Positions 9,551 through 19,159 are shown, numbered from the stretch's first letter. The stretch: DNA of 64,000 nucleotides from JABDMH01 sp965223165 (GCA_965223165.1 CBDCVQ010000007.1:186001-250000), one strand, 5' to 3'. The notes: generated from the letters alone by a model not told the origin. A program made the numbers and translations.

Positions 9551-10444
9551 CTAGAGGTTGAATTTTATACTGTGAATGGACTTACCTGCTACGTAACCAA
9601 AGCCGTTATGCACGTTGGTCGGTGTCTCATGTTGATCGGTAAATAGAAGATCAATATCTGTGGGAAGGTTATCAACGTAGGCTGCATAACCCTTATACCC
9701 AGGAGTGATGGATTCGATTACGAATTCAAGATTCTCATGGATTACAAATTCTCTCGACTGCTCTCGTACGGTATTTATATCTCTGACTACGCCAAACACC
9801 CACAGGTCAACCTCTACAGACGGTGTTGATTGACATGAATTGTCATAGATCGTTGGATTGTTCCTGTTACAGAAGAAGGAGGAAACATCACCAATATCAC
9901 TATCGGGATAATCATGAGCCGCACGATTGCGACTCCGATTGTCACCATATACCATCATACGGTAGTGCATGAGCGCATCAGGTGGCTCCAGGTAGCTAAG
10001 AGTGACCTTTGCCACTCTACCATTGTCATCCACTTCTACGATCTTCCCGTTCAAATCGTAGATTGCTGGTGGTATTTCAATCATAGCAGATGCTTTGGGA
10101 TAGTCCCTGTATATCGCTTCTATTGTATAAGAGCGACCATGTTCTATGGATATAGGCTGTGAAAGTTTATAGCCAATGTTACCATCGTACACCATCAGGT
10201 CAAGTGTATTGCCATCTCCACCTTTCAAGGTGACGGTCGCATCCAGAATATATTGATCCGTGACGGTATAAAGATTCTCAGGATTAAGTAGAGCTGACAC
10301 CTCAATGTATGCTCCCTCTTGCGGAGATATTGTCCCATTGACAATTAGTTTTTCCGAGAAATTTTGGTAATCAGGCACCGACAGGTCAGTCGTGCAGGAG
10401 CACAGCAGCAGAAGCGAAAGCCAGTAAGATGTTTCACGGACCAT
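9551..10444 (-). CDS. DUF4249-family lipoprotein (TonB receptor partner)
   Basis: The signal sequence ends in a lipobox (SLLLLCSC). It is followed by the DUF4249 pattern: KLIVNGTISPQEGAYIEVS, LDATVTLKGGDG, GRSYTIEAIYRDYPKASAMIEIPP, and a C-terminal GYKGYAAYVDNL region. DUF4249 proteins are encoded next to CarboxypepD-plug TonB receptors in Bacteroidota and are thought to be surface-exposed partners. This gene begins 3 bp after the receptor stop codon. Because the receptor is split by an IS, the lipoprotein may now be an orphan or transcribed only from an IS-derived promoter. Confidence 0.85.
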   Translation of the reverse strand: MVRETSYWLSLLLLCSCTTDLSVPDYQNFSEKLIVNGTISPQEGAYIEVSALLNPENLYTVTDQYILDATVTLKGGDGNTLDLMVYDGNIGYKLSQPISIEHGRSYTIEAIYRDYPKASAMIEIPPAIYDLNGKIVEVDDNGRVAKVTLSYLEPPDALMHYRMMVYGDNRSRNRAAHDYPDSDIGDVSSFFCNRNNPTIYDNSCQSTPSVEVDLWVFGVVRDINTVREQSREFVIHENLEFVIESITPGYKGYAAYVDNLPTDIDLLFTDQHETPTNVHNGFGYVAGKSIHSIKFNL

Positions 10445-10447
10445 AGC

Positions 10448-12331
10448 TCAAAACTTTCTGCCGAGGCTTATAAAGGGGATGAAGTTAAACACAGTCGTCT
10501 TGGTCAATTTACCTCTGATCTGGGCGGATGGACTATCAGCAGATTCAACGATGTATTGTGGGGACACATCTAAAGTCAAAGGGTTTAATCTGCCACTAAG
10601 ATTGTAAATACCGAGGGCGAGTATTCCTGTGTTGCCTCGATGTGTCTTGTACTCCTTTCTGTACTGCAGATCAATGCGAAAATAGTTGGGTGTTTTAGCG
10701 TTGTGCTTATTCTGGTAAATCGGTATGATCCGAGGACTAGCGGGGTTGAATGTGTTGTCGGGATGGGCGATGGAAAATCCTTCAGGGTATGTGATCGGAA
10801 TACCAGATCCCCAAACAATATTTGATGAGAGGGTATGCCCACGTCCAATTTTCCTACTGGCATGAAAATTTAATTTCAGATCTCTTTGATATTGAGTGGC
10901 ATACCACGAAAAATGGTTGATATTCCTAAAACGTCTTTGAGATTTTGAGAAAGTCATGGATAACCATCCCGTTGTTTTACCAGTCTTTTTGTCCAATAGC
11001 ACCTCCAAGCCATAGGCTCTTCCTATGCCTCCCGTCTCAAGCAGCTCGTTGACTGTCACTTCTCGATTGAAGACAAATTGGGTGCCCAGCGGAAAGTCGG
11101 TCAAATCTTGGAGCTGGCGGTAGTAGGCACCTATTTCCAATCGAATCTTGTCGCTAGAAAGCCTATTGGAGTAGGATATAGATACATTCTGCGAGGTTGA
11201 GACAGGTAGGTTTTCCTGTGCAACTATCCAACTCGATATAGGTAGATCTGATATTAATCCATTGGTCAGATGCAGTGGCTGCGACAACCGCGCATAGCTC
11301 ACGCTAAGATTTTCGTCATTGCTGATCGAATAGGAGTAGGTAAATCTTGGCTCGAGAAAGGTCGCAAGTCCATCATACCTACTCATGCGTACTCCAGGTT
11401 GGATGACGTGCTTTCCGAGACGGATATAGGTGGAACTATACAATGCCATATGTTTCAGATCGCTGCCCACACCAGGTGCCAATAACTGCGACCGATCATC
11501 TCCTCGGTTTAGCGTGACTTCATTGCTCCTGTTGCTAAATCTGCTGACGTAAACGCCAAGGTCCACAGATAGGAAGCTGGAGAATTGAAATTCGTTATCT
11601 ATTCGCATTCCATATTCTCTCAGGGTGGATTTATCTAAATAATTATAATGTTCCTGTCCAAAGGAATTATTCGATTGTTTGTTATTTCGATAGGTGCTGA
11701 GGAACGTACTGGCTTTGACATACCAGATAGGCGATAGGGACCGATTGTATTTGATGGAATAGAGTCCATTACTCCAAGCATATCGATTGTCGTAAAGTAT
11801 GTTCTCATCCAGATCCTGGTTGAGGAAGGTGCCCTTGTCCTGTCCAACTAGGGTGCTGATGGATACGTTCTGTCGGTCATCAATCTTGCACTGGACTTTT
11901 GCATTGTAATCATGCATAAAGAAATTCGCATAGTTTTCTGACTGCTTTTTGTCAAAGAGAATTTTGGATGGCAAAAGCACTAAACCCAGATTTGCCACCC
12001 GTCCTGACAGGGAAAAGGCTACCTGATCGCTCAACGGACCATTGATATTGGCTTGTGAATTGACCAAGCCTAGCGAATATGCTCCCGCTAGCTTGTCCCG
12101 ATTTCCTTCCTTTGCAATAACATCAATGACGGAGGACAGTCTGCCACCAAACCTGGTTGGGAAATTCCCTTTATGCAGATGCACCGTCTTGATCGCATAG
12201 GGGTTGAAGATGGAAATAAAACCCAACAAGTGTCCTGACGAATAGGAGGGGACATCGTCATACAGAATGAGATTCTGATCACTTGTTCCTCCACGTATGG
12301 TAATGTCAGATTTACCCTCGATACCAAAACC
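10448..12331 (-). pseudogene. TonB-dependent receptor, C-terminal fragment (split by IS66-type element)
   Basis: This fragment holds the plug end and the whole barrel of a TonB-linked receptor. It opens FGIEGKSDITIRGGTSDQN, passes LYDDVPSYSSGHLLGFISIFNP and FGGRLSSVIDV, runs through about 550 residues of barrel, and ends FNFIPFISLGRKF. It lacks a start, a signal peptide and the TonB box side because an IS is inserted at 12332. Joining it to the fragment at 13871-14331 after removing the IS and one 8-bp duplication restores the frame exactly (PGVGFGIEGK). An ATG at 12229 could start a leaderless barrel but would not be exported. Confidence 0.9.
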
Positions 12332-13870
12332 GTAACTACTCAGTAGGTTTTAGGACAATGTGAGGATCTATCAAGGCCTCAAATGGATGGATACCTTGTT
12401 TGATTGCGGAGTCAACGATGGTTCGTAAGATTGCGAATCGTCTCGCTCCATGATAAGATCTAAAGGTGCCGGATATTTTGTTTTTAAGTTTGATCATTCG
12501 GATGGCTCTTTCGCTGTGATTGTTGTCGGGCATTACACCACGGTCATATAGGCATATGGTGATAGATTTTCGTAGCCTAATAAGTCGATCTCTCAGGGTT
12601 CTGACCTTTTTATGTGATCGAAGCAGTGGACTAGATAGAATCTGGTCCAACTGTTCTTCGACGGCCTCCTTGCGGTTGGTCGGTATTCTGGACAGTCGGC
12701 ACAAGCGGAAGATCTCCTGTAGTATGCCATCTAATTTTGTAGCCCACCTAGATCCATGGAATTCTTTGAGCCCTTGGCATTCTCTACGTATATGTGCCAA
12801 GCATATCTGATGTCCCTTTGACTGGGTGTTTAAATGTGTTTTCCAACAATCACTGATCAATACTGCCTTCTTGAATCCATCCGGGAATAGCGCCTTACTG
12901 GTCTGTGACCCCCGATTATTCGATATATGAAACAGGCTGTACCTGCTGGTTACCCACGTCCATATCCAATTCTTCTTACCCTCTACACTCACACCACTTT
13001 CATCCACTCCTACCGATTTACTTTGCCTTATCTGCTCTATTATCTGTCCATAGGACTCTGTGCATTCCTTTGCTTTTGCCTTCATTATGTTATCCACTGT
13101 CCCCTCACTTGCCTTGCGACCAAACAACACCTCTAAGGTCTCTACTAATCTGCGATAGGGCAGCATCTGCCGTACCGACAAATACACCACTAAATTCTTC
13201 CATCTTCGCCCATACCTCACCACCGGTCCCCCCTGCAAATCCCCTTCATACTCTGATCTACTCCATTGTTCACATTGATCGCACTGTTTGGCCCACCTCC
13301 TGTGTTCTACTACTTCTAAATCTAGTGGCGGTATATCCCATATTTGCTTGCGTTCTATCACTTCTCCTTCCACCTGCGTCAGATCAGATGCGCAATGACT
13401 ACATTGTTTCACCTCGTAATCCTTATACCTGTCCACCGATTCACTCAGTTCCAAGGTCGTTCCTTTGTGACCCGGCTGCCCTCCCTTCCTGCGCTTACTC
13501 TTTGTCCGTAGCGATCTGGTCCTTCTCTTTTCTGACTGCTTATCCCTTGAGGGTGGCAATGACGTATTCCTACTATTTTTTCCCCGCAAAATCTCTATCT
13601 CTTTCTCCAGCAATGCCATCCGCTCCATTAGCGACAACACTAAGTCTATTAGTTGCTCTCGCGATAAACGTTCTAATTCTTTTCGATCTATCATACATAT
13701 GCAAATATCGCATATGTATCTTATACAATTCCAGCCATCTTCAAGGAATTATCAACTATTTCTCAACAACTGTGGATAAACCTTCTGATTTTCCACTTCT
13801 CCTCGAAATCTTCCTGTCCAAATGTGGATAACTTTTTAATTTTTCTAATTCTACCCTGCTGAGTAGTTAC
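12332..13870 (-). mobile_element. IS66-type insertion sequence in the TonB receptor gene
   Basis: The ends are inverted repeats that match at 16 of 18 positions and begin GTAACTACTCAG. The 8-bp sequence CCAAAACC flanks both sides (12324-12331 and 13871-13878), the duplication size expected for IS66. The element is 1539 bp with only the tnpC-type transposase gene, no tnpA or tnpB, as in the single-ORF ISBst12-like branch. The perfect duplication and clean receptor halves indicate a fairly recent insertion. Confidence 0.93.
12336..13694 (-). CDS. tnpC: IS66-family transposase (TnpC)
   Basis: The 452-aa protein begins with a coiled-coil (LSREQLIDLVLSLMERMALLEKEIEILRG split over two helices) and a basic GGQPGHKG segment. 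A CxxC zinc motif (KQCSHCASDL) and a second CDQC follow, then the DDE core with Asp in VGVDESG, Asp in LISDCWKTH and Glu in NHSERAIRMIK. The C-terminal region IDPHIVLKPTE ends only 4 bp from the IS end. Everything expected of an active transposase is present. Confidence 0.93.
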   Translation of the reverse strand: MIDRKELERLSREQLIDLVLSLMERMALLEKEIEILRGKNSRNTSLPPSRDKQSEKRRTRSLRTKSKRRKGGQPGHKGTTLELSESVDRYKDYEVKQCSHCASDLTQVEGEVIERKQIWDIPPLDLEVVEHRRWAKQCDQCEQWSRSEYEGDLQGGPVVRYGRRWKNLVVYLSVRQMLPYRRLVETLEVLFGRKASEGTVDNIMKAKAKECTESYGQIIEQIRQSKSVGVDESGVSVEGKKNWIWTWVTSRYSLFHISNNRGSQTSKALFPDGFKKAVLISDCWKTHLNTQSKGHQICLAHIRRECQGLKEFHGSRWATKLDGILQEIFRLCRLSRIPTNRKEAVEEQLDQILSSPLLRSHKKVRTLRDRLIRLRKSITICLYDRGVMPDNNHSERAIRMIKLKNKISGTFRSYHGARRFAILRTIVDSAIKQGIHPFEALIDPHIVLKPTE

Positions 13871-14331
13871 CCAAAACCAACTCCTGGGAGCAAAGTGAGA
13901 GCTTTTAATATGTCTTTTTCACCCATGAGAAGTGGCATACTGTTGAGTTCTCTTGTATCGAGCTTGCTGACATCAATGGTCGCTGTGTGAGTATGCGTGG
14001 CACGCACCTCAACCGTGCTCATTGTATCCAGGGCTAAGTACAGAACCAGAAATGTGTCATGTCCCGTCAACGCTATATTCAGATCGGCGTATCCAATATA
14101 GGAAACCGACAGGGTCGTCGATTTTGCTTTGGGAATATGCATAGCAAAATATCCCTCATTATTGCTTACGGTCCCCGTGTTTAGCTCCCTACAGTAGATG
14201 TTTGCCCCAACCAATGCAGTTCTAGATGCCTGATCGTAGATGTAGCCACGGACGGCTGTATGGTCAGACTGCCCCCTGGCTGGCAGCAACTGAGCAAAAA
14301 GAAGAAACATGATGGCAATGGCTGCCATCAT
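13871..14331 (-). pseudogene. TonB-dependent receptor, N-terminal fragment
   Basis: A signal peptide (MMAAIAIMFLLFAQLLPARGQ) is followed by a carboxypeptidase-regulatory-like domain (VRGYIYDQASRTALVGANIYC, GTVSNNEGYFAMHIP, LSVSYIGYADLNIAL). The start of the plug follows (VSKLDTRELNSMPLLMGEKDILKALTLLPGVGFG), and there the IS66-type element interrupts it. The start is set at the methionine pair near 14331 because an earlier ATG at 14430 would overlap the upstream lipoprotein frame and precede the signal peptide by 33 residues. The original receptor would be about 780 aa. Confidence 0.88.
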
Positions 14332-14359
14332 GTTCGGTAGTATCCTTTTGCCTCTGGAT

Positions 14360-15367
14360 CTACGATCCAGAGCAGTTACACTCTGTACGGTAGACATTCG
14401 AGGGGTCAAATGCAAGGAAATTAGCATCAAAACTGTTAATTACATTTCTGAAATTAGAAACTGGAATCTGAATGGAAACATTGTGTGTCTCACGTCTGGT
14501 GTCAGTCCAGGTTTTATAAACATCCTCATCCTGTGTACTTAAATCAACCCACTGAAAGCAATTGCCCCAGGGGTCAAGCAGACATTGCTGGCTCGTGTAG
14601 TTCACACTTCCGTCAATGGTCAATCTGCCACATCTGTAGTCTGTCCATCCGTACCAGCGTTTCTTCTGGTTCTTGATGGTGAAATCATTCCGTTCACCTC
14701 CAAGATATCTGTGGCAGCTATTTTCCCCACCACTCGGCGACCACTATGGGGAGGTCCTTCTTGATAGGTTTCGTTACAGTTTGCCGCACTTCCTCGGGCG
14801 TTACTAATTTCAAGTTCTGTATTGGTCATCTCACGTTCCCGCAGGTAGGTCAGCTTTTCTGGATTGTTGTCTTGAACTTTGTAGTAGGTGACCTTACCAT
14901 CGCTAAGCTGTAACAGCTCATCTTTCACTACAACCTTCATATTAGCATTCAAATACATCACCCACCAAAGTAGAACTAATCGTTGGAACATATGCCCTTT
15001 CTCCATATTCCTGAATAAACTTTACGTAGCGTTTGATATCATCCTGGTCGAAGTAGGAGAGATCTTTGATGTCGAGGTGATCGAGACTGGCAAAAATTTG
15101 ATCAACAATTTCGTTGTAGGATATGAAATCCTCATGTTTCGACAGCTCTTTCTTGAGTACTTCTGGCTGGGTCATTGCAGCATTGAGGGCTTCATAGCTC
15201 TCAAAAAAAAGCGTGCCATTCTTCACGTCATGTCCAGTAGTTTCCTTTGAATCTTGACGCTCCTGAGAGCCCACAATTGCACTATCGTCTTTCGAACACC
15301 CGATACAAGCGAGTACAATAGCAAGTACGACAGAGCAAGGGGACTTAAATATTCCCAATTTATACAT
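14360..15367 (-). pseudogene. Frameshifted exported lipoprotein gene
   Basis: The first part (15367 down to 14942) encodes a lipoprotein with lipobox LACIGC and a helical stretch (SYEALNAAMTQPEVLKKELSK). It stops at DVFEC. In another frame the text continues immediately (NANMKVVVKDELLQLSDGKVTYYKV), and a third frame takes over near 14690 (NDFTIKNQKKRWYGWTDYRCG to RTECNCSGS, stop at 14360). Two frameshifts therefore split one protein of about 330 aa. It stands first in the operon that continues with the disrupted TonB receptor. Sequencing error is an alternative, but two shifts in one gene beside an IS-killed partner favour decay. Confidence 0.65.
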
Positions 15368-15784
15368 AGTAAAACTATTTAGTTACAAGTTTCCGACTTG
15401 TTTCCCCCAGTTAAGAAAGTTTAATATCAGGCGTGTTCGACATCACTTGGGGTGTTTCAACAAATTCTTACGTCGGTGACTGTACAAAACGTTTCGATTC
15501 TTGCTCATTTCTTAACACTTTTTTTCCACTGTTCGTGCCGTGAAATAATATTGTTGCAACTAGTAATCATTTCACCATATTGTTGATTCGCATTCTATTC
15601 CAATACCAGAATATTCTTTGTCCAAGGGCAGGCATAGCGAAAGAAGATGTTTTCCTTGGACCCCTTGGCGATTGGCCCTTTTAGCCAGTCATTTCGAGCT
15701 AAGTCTTCGAACGGTTTTTTGAATCTAGAAAATCGTTACGCTGTAAAGCACGAAGGACAGCTTAACCAAGTATTTCTTTGACCT
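15368..15784. other. Intergenic stretch, likely promoter region of the broken operon
   Basis: The region is AT-rich and has no supported gene. It lies upstream of the minus-strand lipoprotein gene, so it should hold that operon promoter. The right part approaches the group II intron relic. Confidence 0.4.
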
Positions 15785-16382
15785 TCGGCAAGATCTCAAA
15801 CGATCCGGGTAGAGCGGATTTCCCGCATACGGTTCCTCCTACATGGGCCTCGCTAAACCTTAGTGGGGATACACTTTGGGTCTGAGTAAGGGCTGCCACT
15901 CTTTGATTAACTGGTTATACCTAGACCAGGTCCAGGTGCGTTTGCCTCCTCTTCTGTTTATCCACTTGAATAGTAGGCGCTTCACTCTTTCGAAGTACCT
16001 ACCTATCCCCCGGCTGTTAAAGGTTGTCCCATTGTAATTGTAGTAGCGTCTTAACTTACGGTTCAGATCCGCGATTAACTGGCCGATCGGCCGATGTCGA
16101 TGCTGCCGTATCCACTGACTCACTTTATGTAAAGGGCCGGGGCAGCTTGTGACTGCTGGTCTTACGCTTGAGGATCGGGTGGCCTCTTTTTCTTTTGCCC
16201 AGATGCCCAGATAATGGGCAAAGCCCAAAAAGTCAAAACTCCGCTCCCCTCGATTTCTACTCCCCAGATCGATCAGGCTGGTCTAGTCCTCGTGGAGGCG
16301 CAATCCATATTTGCCCAACCGTTTCGGTAGTACCGCCGGCACACGCTGTGCATCCGCTTTGTCGCTACAACACAGCACAAAG
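15785..16382 (-). pseudogene. Group II intron reverse transcriptase/maturase remnant
   Basis: The minus strand encodes the end of a group II intron RT. It begins FVLCCSDKADAQRVPAVL, continues LPKRLGKYGLRLHED, then TAG (16283-16285), then GERSFDFLGFAHYLGIW. The maturase tail follows (WIRQHRHRPIGQLIADLN, RRYYNYNGTTFNSRGIGRYF, VKRLLFKWINRRGGKRTW). The catalytic YxDD half is missing, and a corrupted segment (KEKEATRSSSVRPAV) sits in the middle. Just after the stop, GGAACCGTATGCGGGAAATC (complement of about 15816-15836) matches the conserved hairpin usually found 3' of such ORFs. This is a truncated, dead intron end. Confidence 0.85.
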
Positions 16383-16395
16383 TCAACCGTTAGCG

Positions 16396-16536
16396 GGTCA
16401 CAGGAGACCGGATGTGCCAGACCTCTACCTGACCTGGAATGTGGGCGAGCATGTCATTATTTACCGCATCGAAGAAACCGTCATCTACTTTGTGCGGGTT
16501 CCTCACGGCCGCATGGACTTCCGGTACAGATTCTAG
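16396..16536 (+). pseudogene. ParE/RelE-type toxin remnant (C-terminal end)
   Basis: The frame gives RRPDVPDLYLTWNVGEHVIIY, split here into RRPDVPDL and VGEHVIIYRIEE, followed by FVRVPHGRMDFRYRF and TAG. This matches the last strands of ParE toxins (R-PD..., V--H-IFYR, I-RV-HGRMD). The first half of the toxin is missing and the remnant directly abuts the group II intron RT relic, so an insertion or deletion joined the two. Confidence 0.65.
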
Positions 16537-16740
16537 GATCGAATAGAAAAGGGCATACCCACCAGAAACAAAACCTTCATGCCCAACCACACAAGAGCCA
16601 GGCGCCAGCATGAAGGATATGTTTTCGGCCCAGGCTATCCAATGAGTGCGGGACCACTTCGCCTGCGCTTCGTTAAGACACAGACATCCGCAGGGGAGCA
16701 ACCGCGCACCGCCACGATAACGCAATTAAGCGCTCAAAAT

Positions 16741-16759
16741 GTTGTACCTATGTTGTACC
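16741..16759 (+). repeat. Tandem GTTGTACC repeat, integrase arm-site-like
   Basis: GTTGTACC occurs at 16741-16748 and 16752-16759, 11 bp apart. The layout is the same as the TTTGAACA pairs next to the island integrase but the sequence differs. It lies just outside the island att site, as expected for the leftover end of another element once integrated at the same tRNA. Confidence 0.4.
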
Positions 16760-16801
16760 CAAAGAAGAAAGAGCTATGAATTTTCATCATAACTCTTTGA
16801 T

Positions 16802-16856
16802 AATCAGCGTAGCGTGGGGGAGACTTGAACTCCCGACCTCAGGATTATGAATCCTG
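16802..16856. repeat. Left attachment-site repeat (attL) of the tRNA island
   Basis: These 55 bp are identical to 28289-28343. They contain the displaced 3' half of the tRNA-CAU gene (16810-16856 complement, from the anticodon stem through the discriminator) plus 8 bp beyond it. Six further bases (CTTTGA) match to the left after one mismatch. Confidence 0.9.
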
Positions 16857-16957
16857 TCACTTGTGTTTTTGTATATTTTTATAATGACTGATAATCAGCT
16901 TTTTATGAATTTCGATGCACTGAATAAGGCTGTATTAAACCGAGAAAAACCTACATT

Positions 16958-16979
16958 TGTTTGAACATAGTTTGAACAA
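16958..16979 (+). repeat. Integrase arm-type site, left copy
   Basis: A 22-bp sequence made of two GTTTGAACA units 11 bp apart is repeated exactly at 28227-28248, near the other end of the island. It directly abuts the TTG start codon of the integrase, so binding there could both organise the recombination complex and repress integrase expression. Confidence 0.65.
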
Positions 16980-18212
16980 TTGGCATTTTTCGATGGTCAC
17001 AACAGCTATCTTCTCTATCATCGACCAACCAAGGAAGGTAAGTATCAGCTAGCAATTCGCATCACGAAGGATCGCAAATCCTCCTATGTTTTTACCGGCA
17101 AAGTGATCGATAAAAAGCATTGGGATAAAGAGCATCGTCGAGTCAGAAAGAGTCACCCCAACTCATCCCGGCTCAACGCATATCTAGTCAAGGAACTAGC
17201 TAGAGTGAACCAGTCTTGTCTTGGTGTGGAACTAGATGAGACAGAACAGTCGGCACAACATCTCCACAAGACAGTTATTACGAAAGAGCAGGGGAGGGCA
17301 TTCTTTGCCGAAGCTCAAAAATATCTGGACAACCTAAGGACCGAGGGCAAGTACAATCGATACGTTTCGGATAAAGCCCGTATCGGTCGTTTGACTAACT
17401 TCCTGAAGAATGACGAGATTACTTTTGAACAGGTCTCTGTGGGTAAGCTACATCAATTCAAGGCGTGGCTCAAGGGCAAGCACCGAACCAGTGAGCGGAC
17501 AGCGATCAACTATCTGGTAGTCATCAGGACCATCTATAATCAAGCCATTGCTAGTGGATTGGTAGATCGCAAACATTATCCCTTCGGCAAGGGGAAGATC
17601 CAAATCAAGTTCCCTCCCTCGGAGAAGATCGGGCTGACCAAACAGGAGATGAGGACACTCATCGAAGCAGATTTGCAGGACCAGCCGAAACCGGAGCATG
17701 TCCGCAATATCTGGCTGACTGCATTTTTCCTAGCTGGCATGCGAGCCTCTGATGTCTTTCGGTTAACCTGGGATAACATCCGGGATGGGAGGCTTCACTA
17801 CACTATGGGTAAGAACAGGAAGCCGGGATCGCTCAAACTACCGGAGCAAGTGGAAATGATCTTTGCACACTATCTGTCGGATAAGCGATCGGAGGATGAC
17901 TATATCTTCCCAGAGCTTAAGGTGGTCACAGATCGCAGTGATGCATACCTTGTACAGCGAAAGATTAGCTATGCCATCAAGAACACCAACAAGTATCTCA
18001 AGAAGCTGGCAGCTCGGCTGGGAATGGAAAAACCCATGACTCTCCACATTGCTCGGCATACCTTTGCCGGCTTGTCGGCTGATAAGATACCTATCCAGTT
18101 ACTCCAGAAGCTCTATCGACATGCCGATATCACCACCACGATCAACTATCAGCAGTCATTTTCTCACAGGGATCTGGACGGTGCACTATCATCTATCATC
18201 CTGGATCTGTGA
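16980..18212 (+). CDS. Tyrosine recombinase/integrase of the tRNA island
   Basis: The 410-aa integrase has an N-terminal arm-binding domain (YQLAIRITKDRKSSYVFTGKVI), a SAM-like core-binding domain (about 110-215) and a catalytic domain. The catalytic residues are seen as Arg in LAGMRASDVFRLTW, HxxR in LHIARHTFAGL, His in KLYRHADITTT and Tyr in TINYQQS. An in-frame TAG 12 nt upstream leaves TTG at 16980 as the only reasonable start. It lies 124 bp inside attL and should integrate and excise the element at the tRNA-CAU gene together with the HTH protein at 27838-28155. Confidence 0.93.
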   Translation: MAFFDGHNSYLLYHRPTKEGKYQLAIRITKDRKSSYVFTGKVIDKKHWDKEHRRVRKSHPNSSRLNAYLVKELARVNQSCLGVELDETEQSAQHLHKTVITKEQGRAFFAEAQKYLDNLRTEGKYNRYVSDKARIGRLTNFLKNDEITFEQVSVGKLHQFKAWLKGKHRTSERTAINYLVVIRTIYNQAIASGLVDRKHYPFGKGKIQIKFPPSEKIGLTKQEMRTLIEADLQDQPKPEHVRNIWLTAFFLAGMRASDVFRLTWDNIRDGRLHYTMGKNRKPGSLKLPEQVEMIFAHYLSDKRSEDDYIFPELKVVTDRSDAYLVQRKISYAIKNTNKYLKKLAARLGMEKPMTLHIARHTFAGLSADKIPIQLLQKLYRHADITTTINYQQSFSHRDLDGALSSIILDL

Positions 18213-18569
18213 CAGGTTGAGGCAAACGAAGGTGGACCGATCATCAATAGATCAAATAGGTCGTGCTGGCTTGAACTATTGATGTCACACCATTGTTGGA
18301 TGATATAACATGTCAGATTTTCTTCAGAACATATTGACCGATGTCATGACACATCTTGTAATAGTCTTGGGCAGTTCAGCTCTTCTCTATTTTAAAAAAA
18401 CCTTGCAAAGTGGAATTCTGAATTAAAGAATTTCTCAAATCAACAGCTTCATTTACAGGATATTAGCAGCAATACACTTGCACATTTGTACATTACGTAT
18501 CGTACATTTGTACAAGTTCAGCATATTTTGTTATTACGCATTTGTTACCAGGAGAATTAACTGGGAATT
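18213..18569. promoter_or_regulatory. Intergenic region with repeated ACATTTGTACA operator-like motif
   Basis: ACATTTGTACA occurs at 18482-18492 and 18504-18514, 22 bp (two helical turns) apart, with further GTAC dyads between them. It lies 55-90 bp before the winged-helix gene and is a plausible operator. Nothing else is recognisable in this stretch. Confidence 0.4.
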
Positions 18570-19037
18570 ATGAAGGATGATAGGGAGCCTCTTCCACTGG
18601 CAACTTGCATGGATAGGTTGCAGCGATATGACTTCAGCAAGATCGACTTGGAAACAGCGATCCTCTTCGAATGGCTAGTGGTGAAGGGAAGGGCTTCCAA
18701 GTACAAGGCTTTTGCCTGCTCCCACAAGAAGCTTATGCAAGCCATTGGCATAAAGAGAAGAAGATTGGAACGAGTGCTTGGCTTTCTTGAGAGTTTGGGT
18801 ATTATCTCGATGAGCGTCCAAGGCATTCCTCCCGTGACGTTCTTCCAAGTACATTTTGATCTGCTTGACGGGGACGAGATTCTGCTAGAATTGTATCAGG
18901 GGGAACACCTGAATGATGTTCATCCATTCTTTCGAGATTGCCGGCTTGGGGCACAAAGAGAGAGACGACTACAAACCAAATTGAACCGAGGCGTCGCATA
19001 CTCATGGCTAAATTCTGTTGATGACATACCCTTTTGA
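18570..19037 (+). CDS. Winged-helix DNA-binding-like protein, hypothetical
   Basis: The 155-aa protein has a predicted winged helix at about residues 30-95 (FEWLVVKGRASKYKAFACSHKKLM, split as FEWLVV and SHKKLMQAIGIKRRRLERVL, then FLESLGIISMSV). The C-terminus is acidic then basic, with no known motif. No signal peptide or membrane segment is present. Comparable small proteins in Bacteroidota elements act as regulators or replication accessory factors, but no family can be named with certainty. The preceding repeat pair suggests it may be self-regulated. Confidence 0.6.
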   Translation: MKDDREPLPLATCMDRLQRYDFSKIDLETAILFEWLVVKGRASKYKAFACSHKKLMQAIGIKRRRLERVLGFLESLGIISMSVQGIPPVTFFQVHFDLLDGDEILLELYQGEHLNDVHPFFRDCRLGAQRERRLQTKLNRGVAYSWLNSVDDIPF

Positions 19038-19159
19038 ACTTCTGGGGCGGTCTGCCAATATCACCACTACGATCAACTTTCAACCCGGTCCTTAGCGGAT
19101 CAGGCATTGTCTTGAGTTGCCTCGATGAGGCATTGTCATTCATTTTCTTAGACCTCTGA
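19038..19159 (+). pseudogene. Second integrase tail, remnant
   Basis: The sequence after the previous stop reads LLGRSANITTTINFQ and, after a frame change, CLDEALSFIFLDL followed by TGA. This parallels the end of the intact integrase (HADITTTINYQ ... LDGALSSIILDL). About 40 codons of a diverged tyrosine recombinase therefore remain here, evidence of a second element or of rearrangement inside the island. Confidence 0.6.

Noticed and set aside
12905..13831. A 308-aa open frame on the plus strand
   Set aside because: It lies antisense to the IS66 transposase, is extremely Leu/Ser/Cys/Pro-rich and has no family features.
16390..16725. A 111-aa minus-strand frame with VRNPHKVDDGFFDAV
   Set aside because: It is the antisense reading of the ParE-like remnant and has no independent support.
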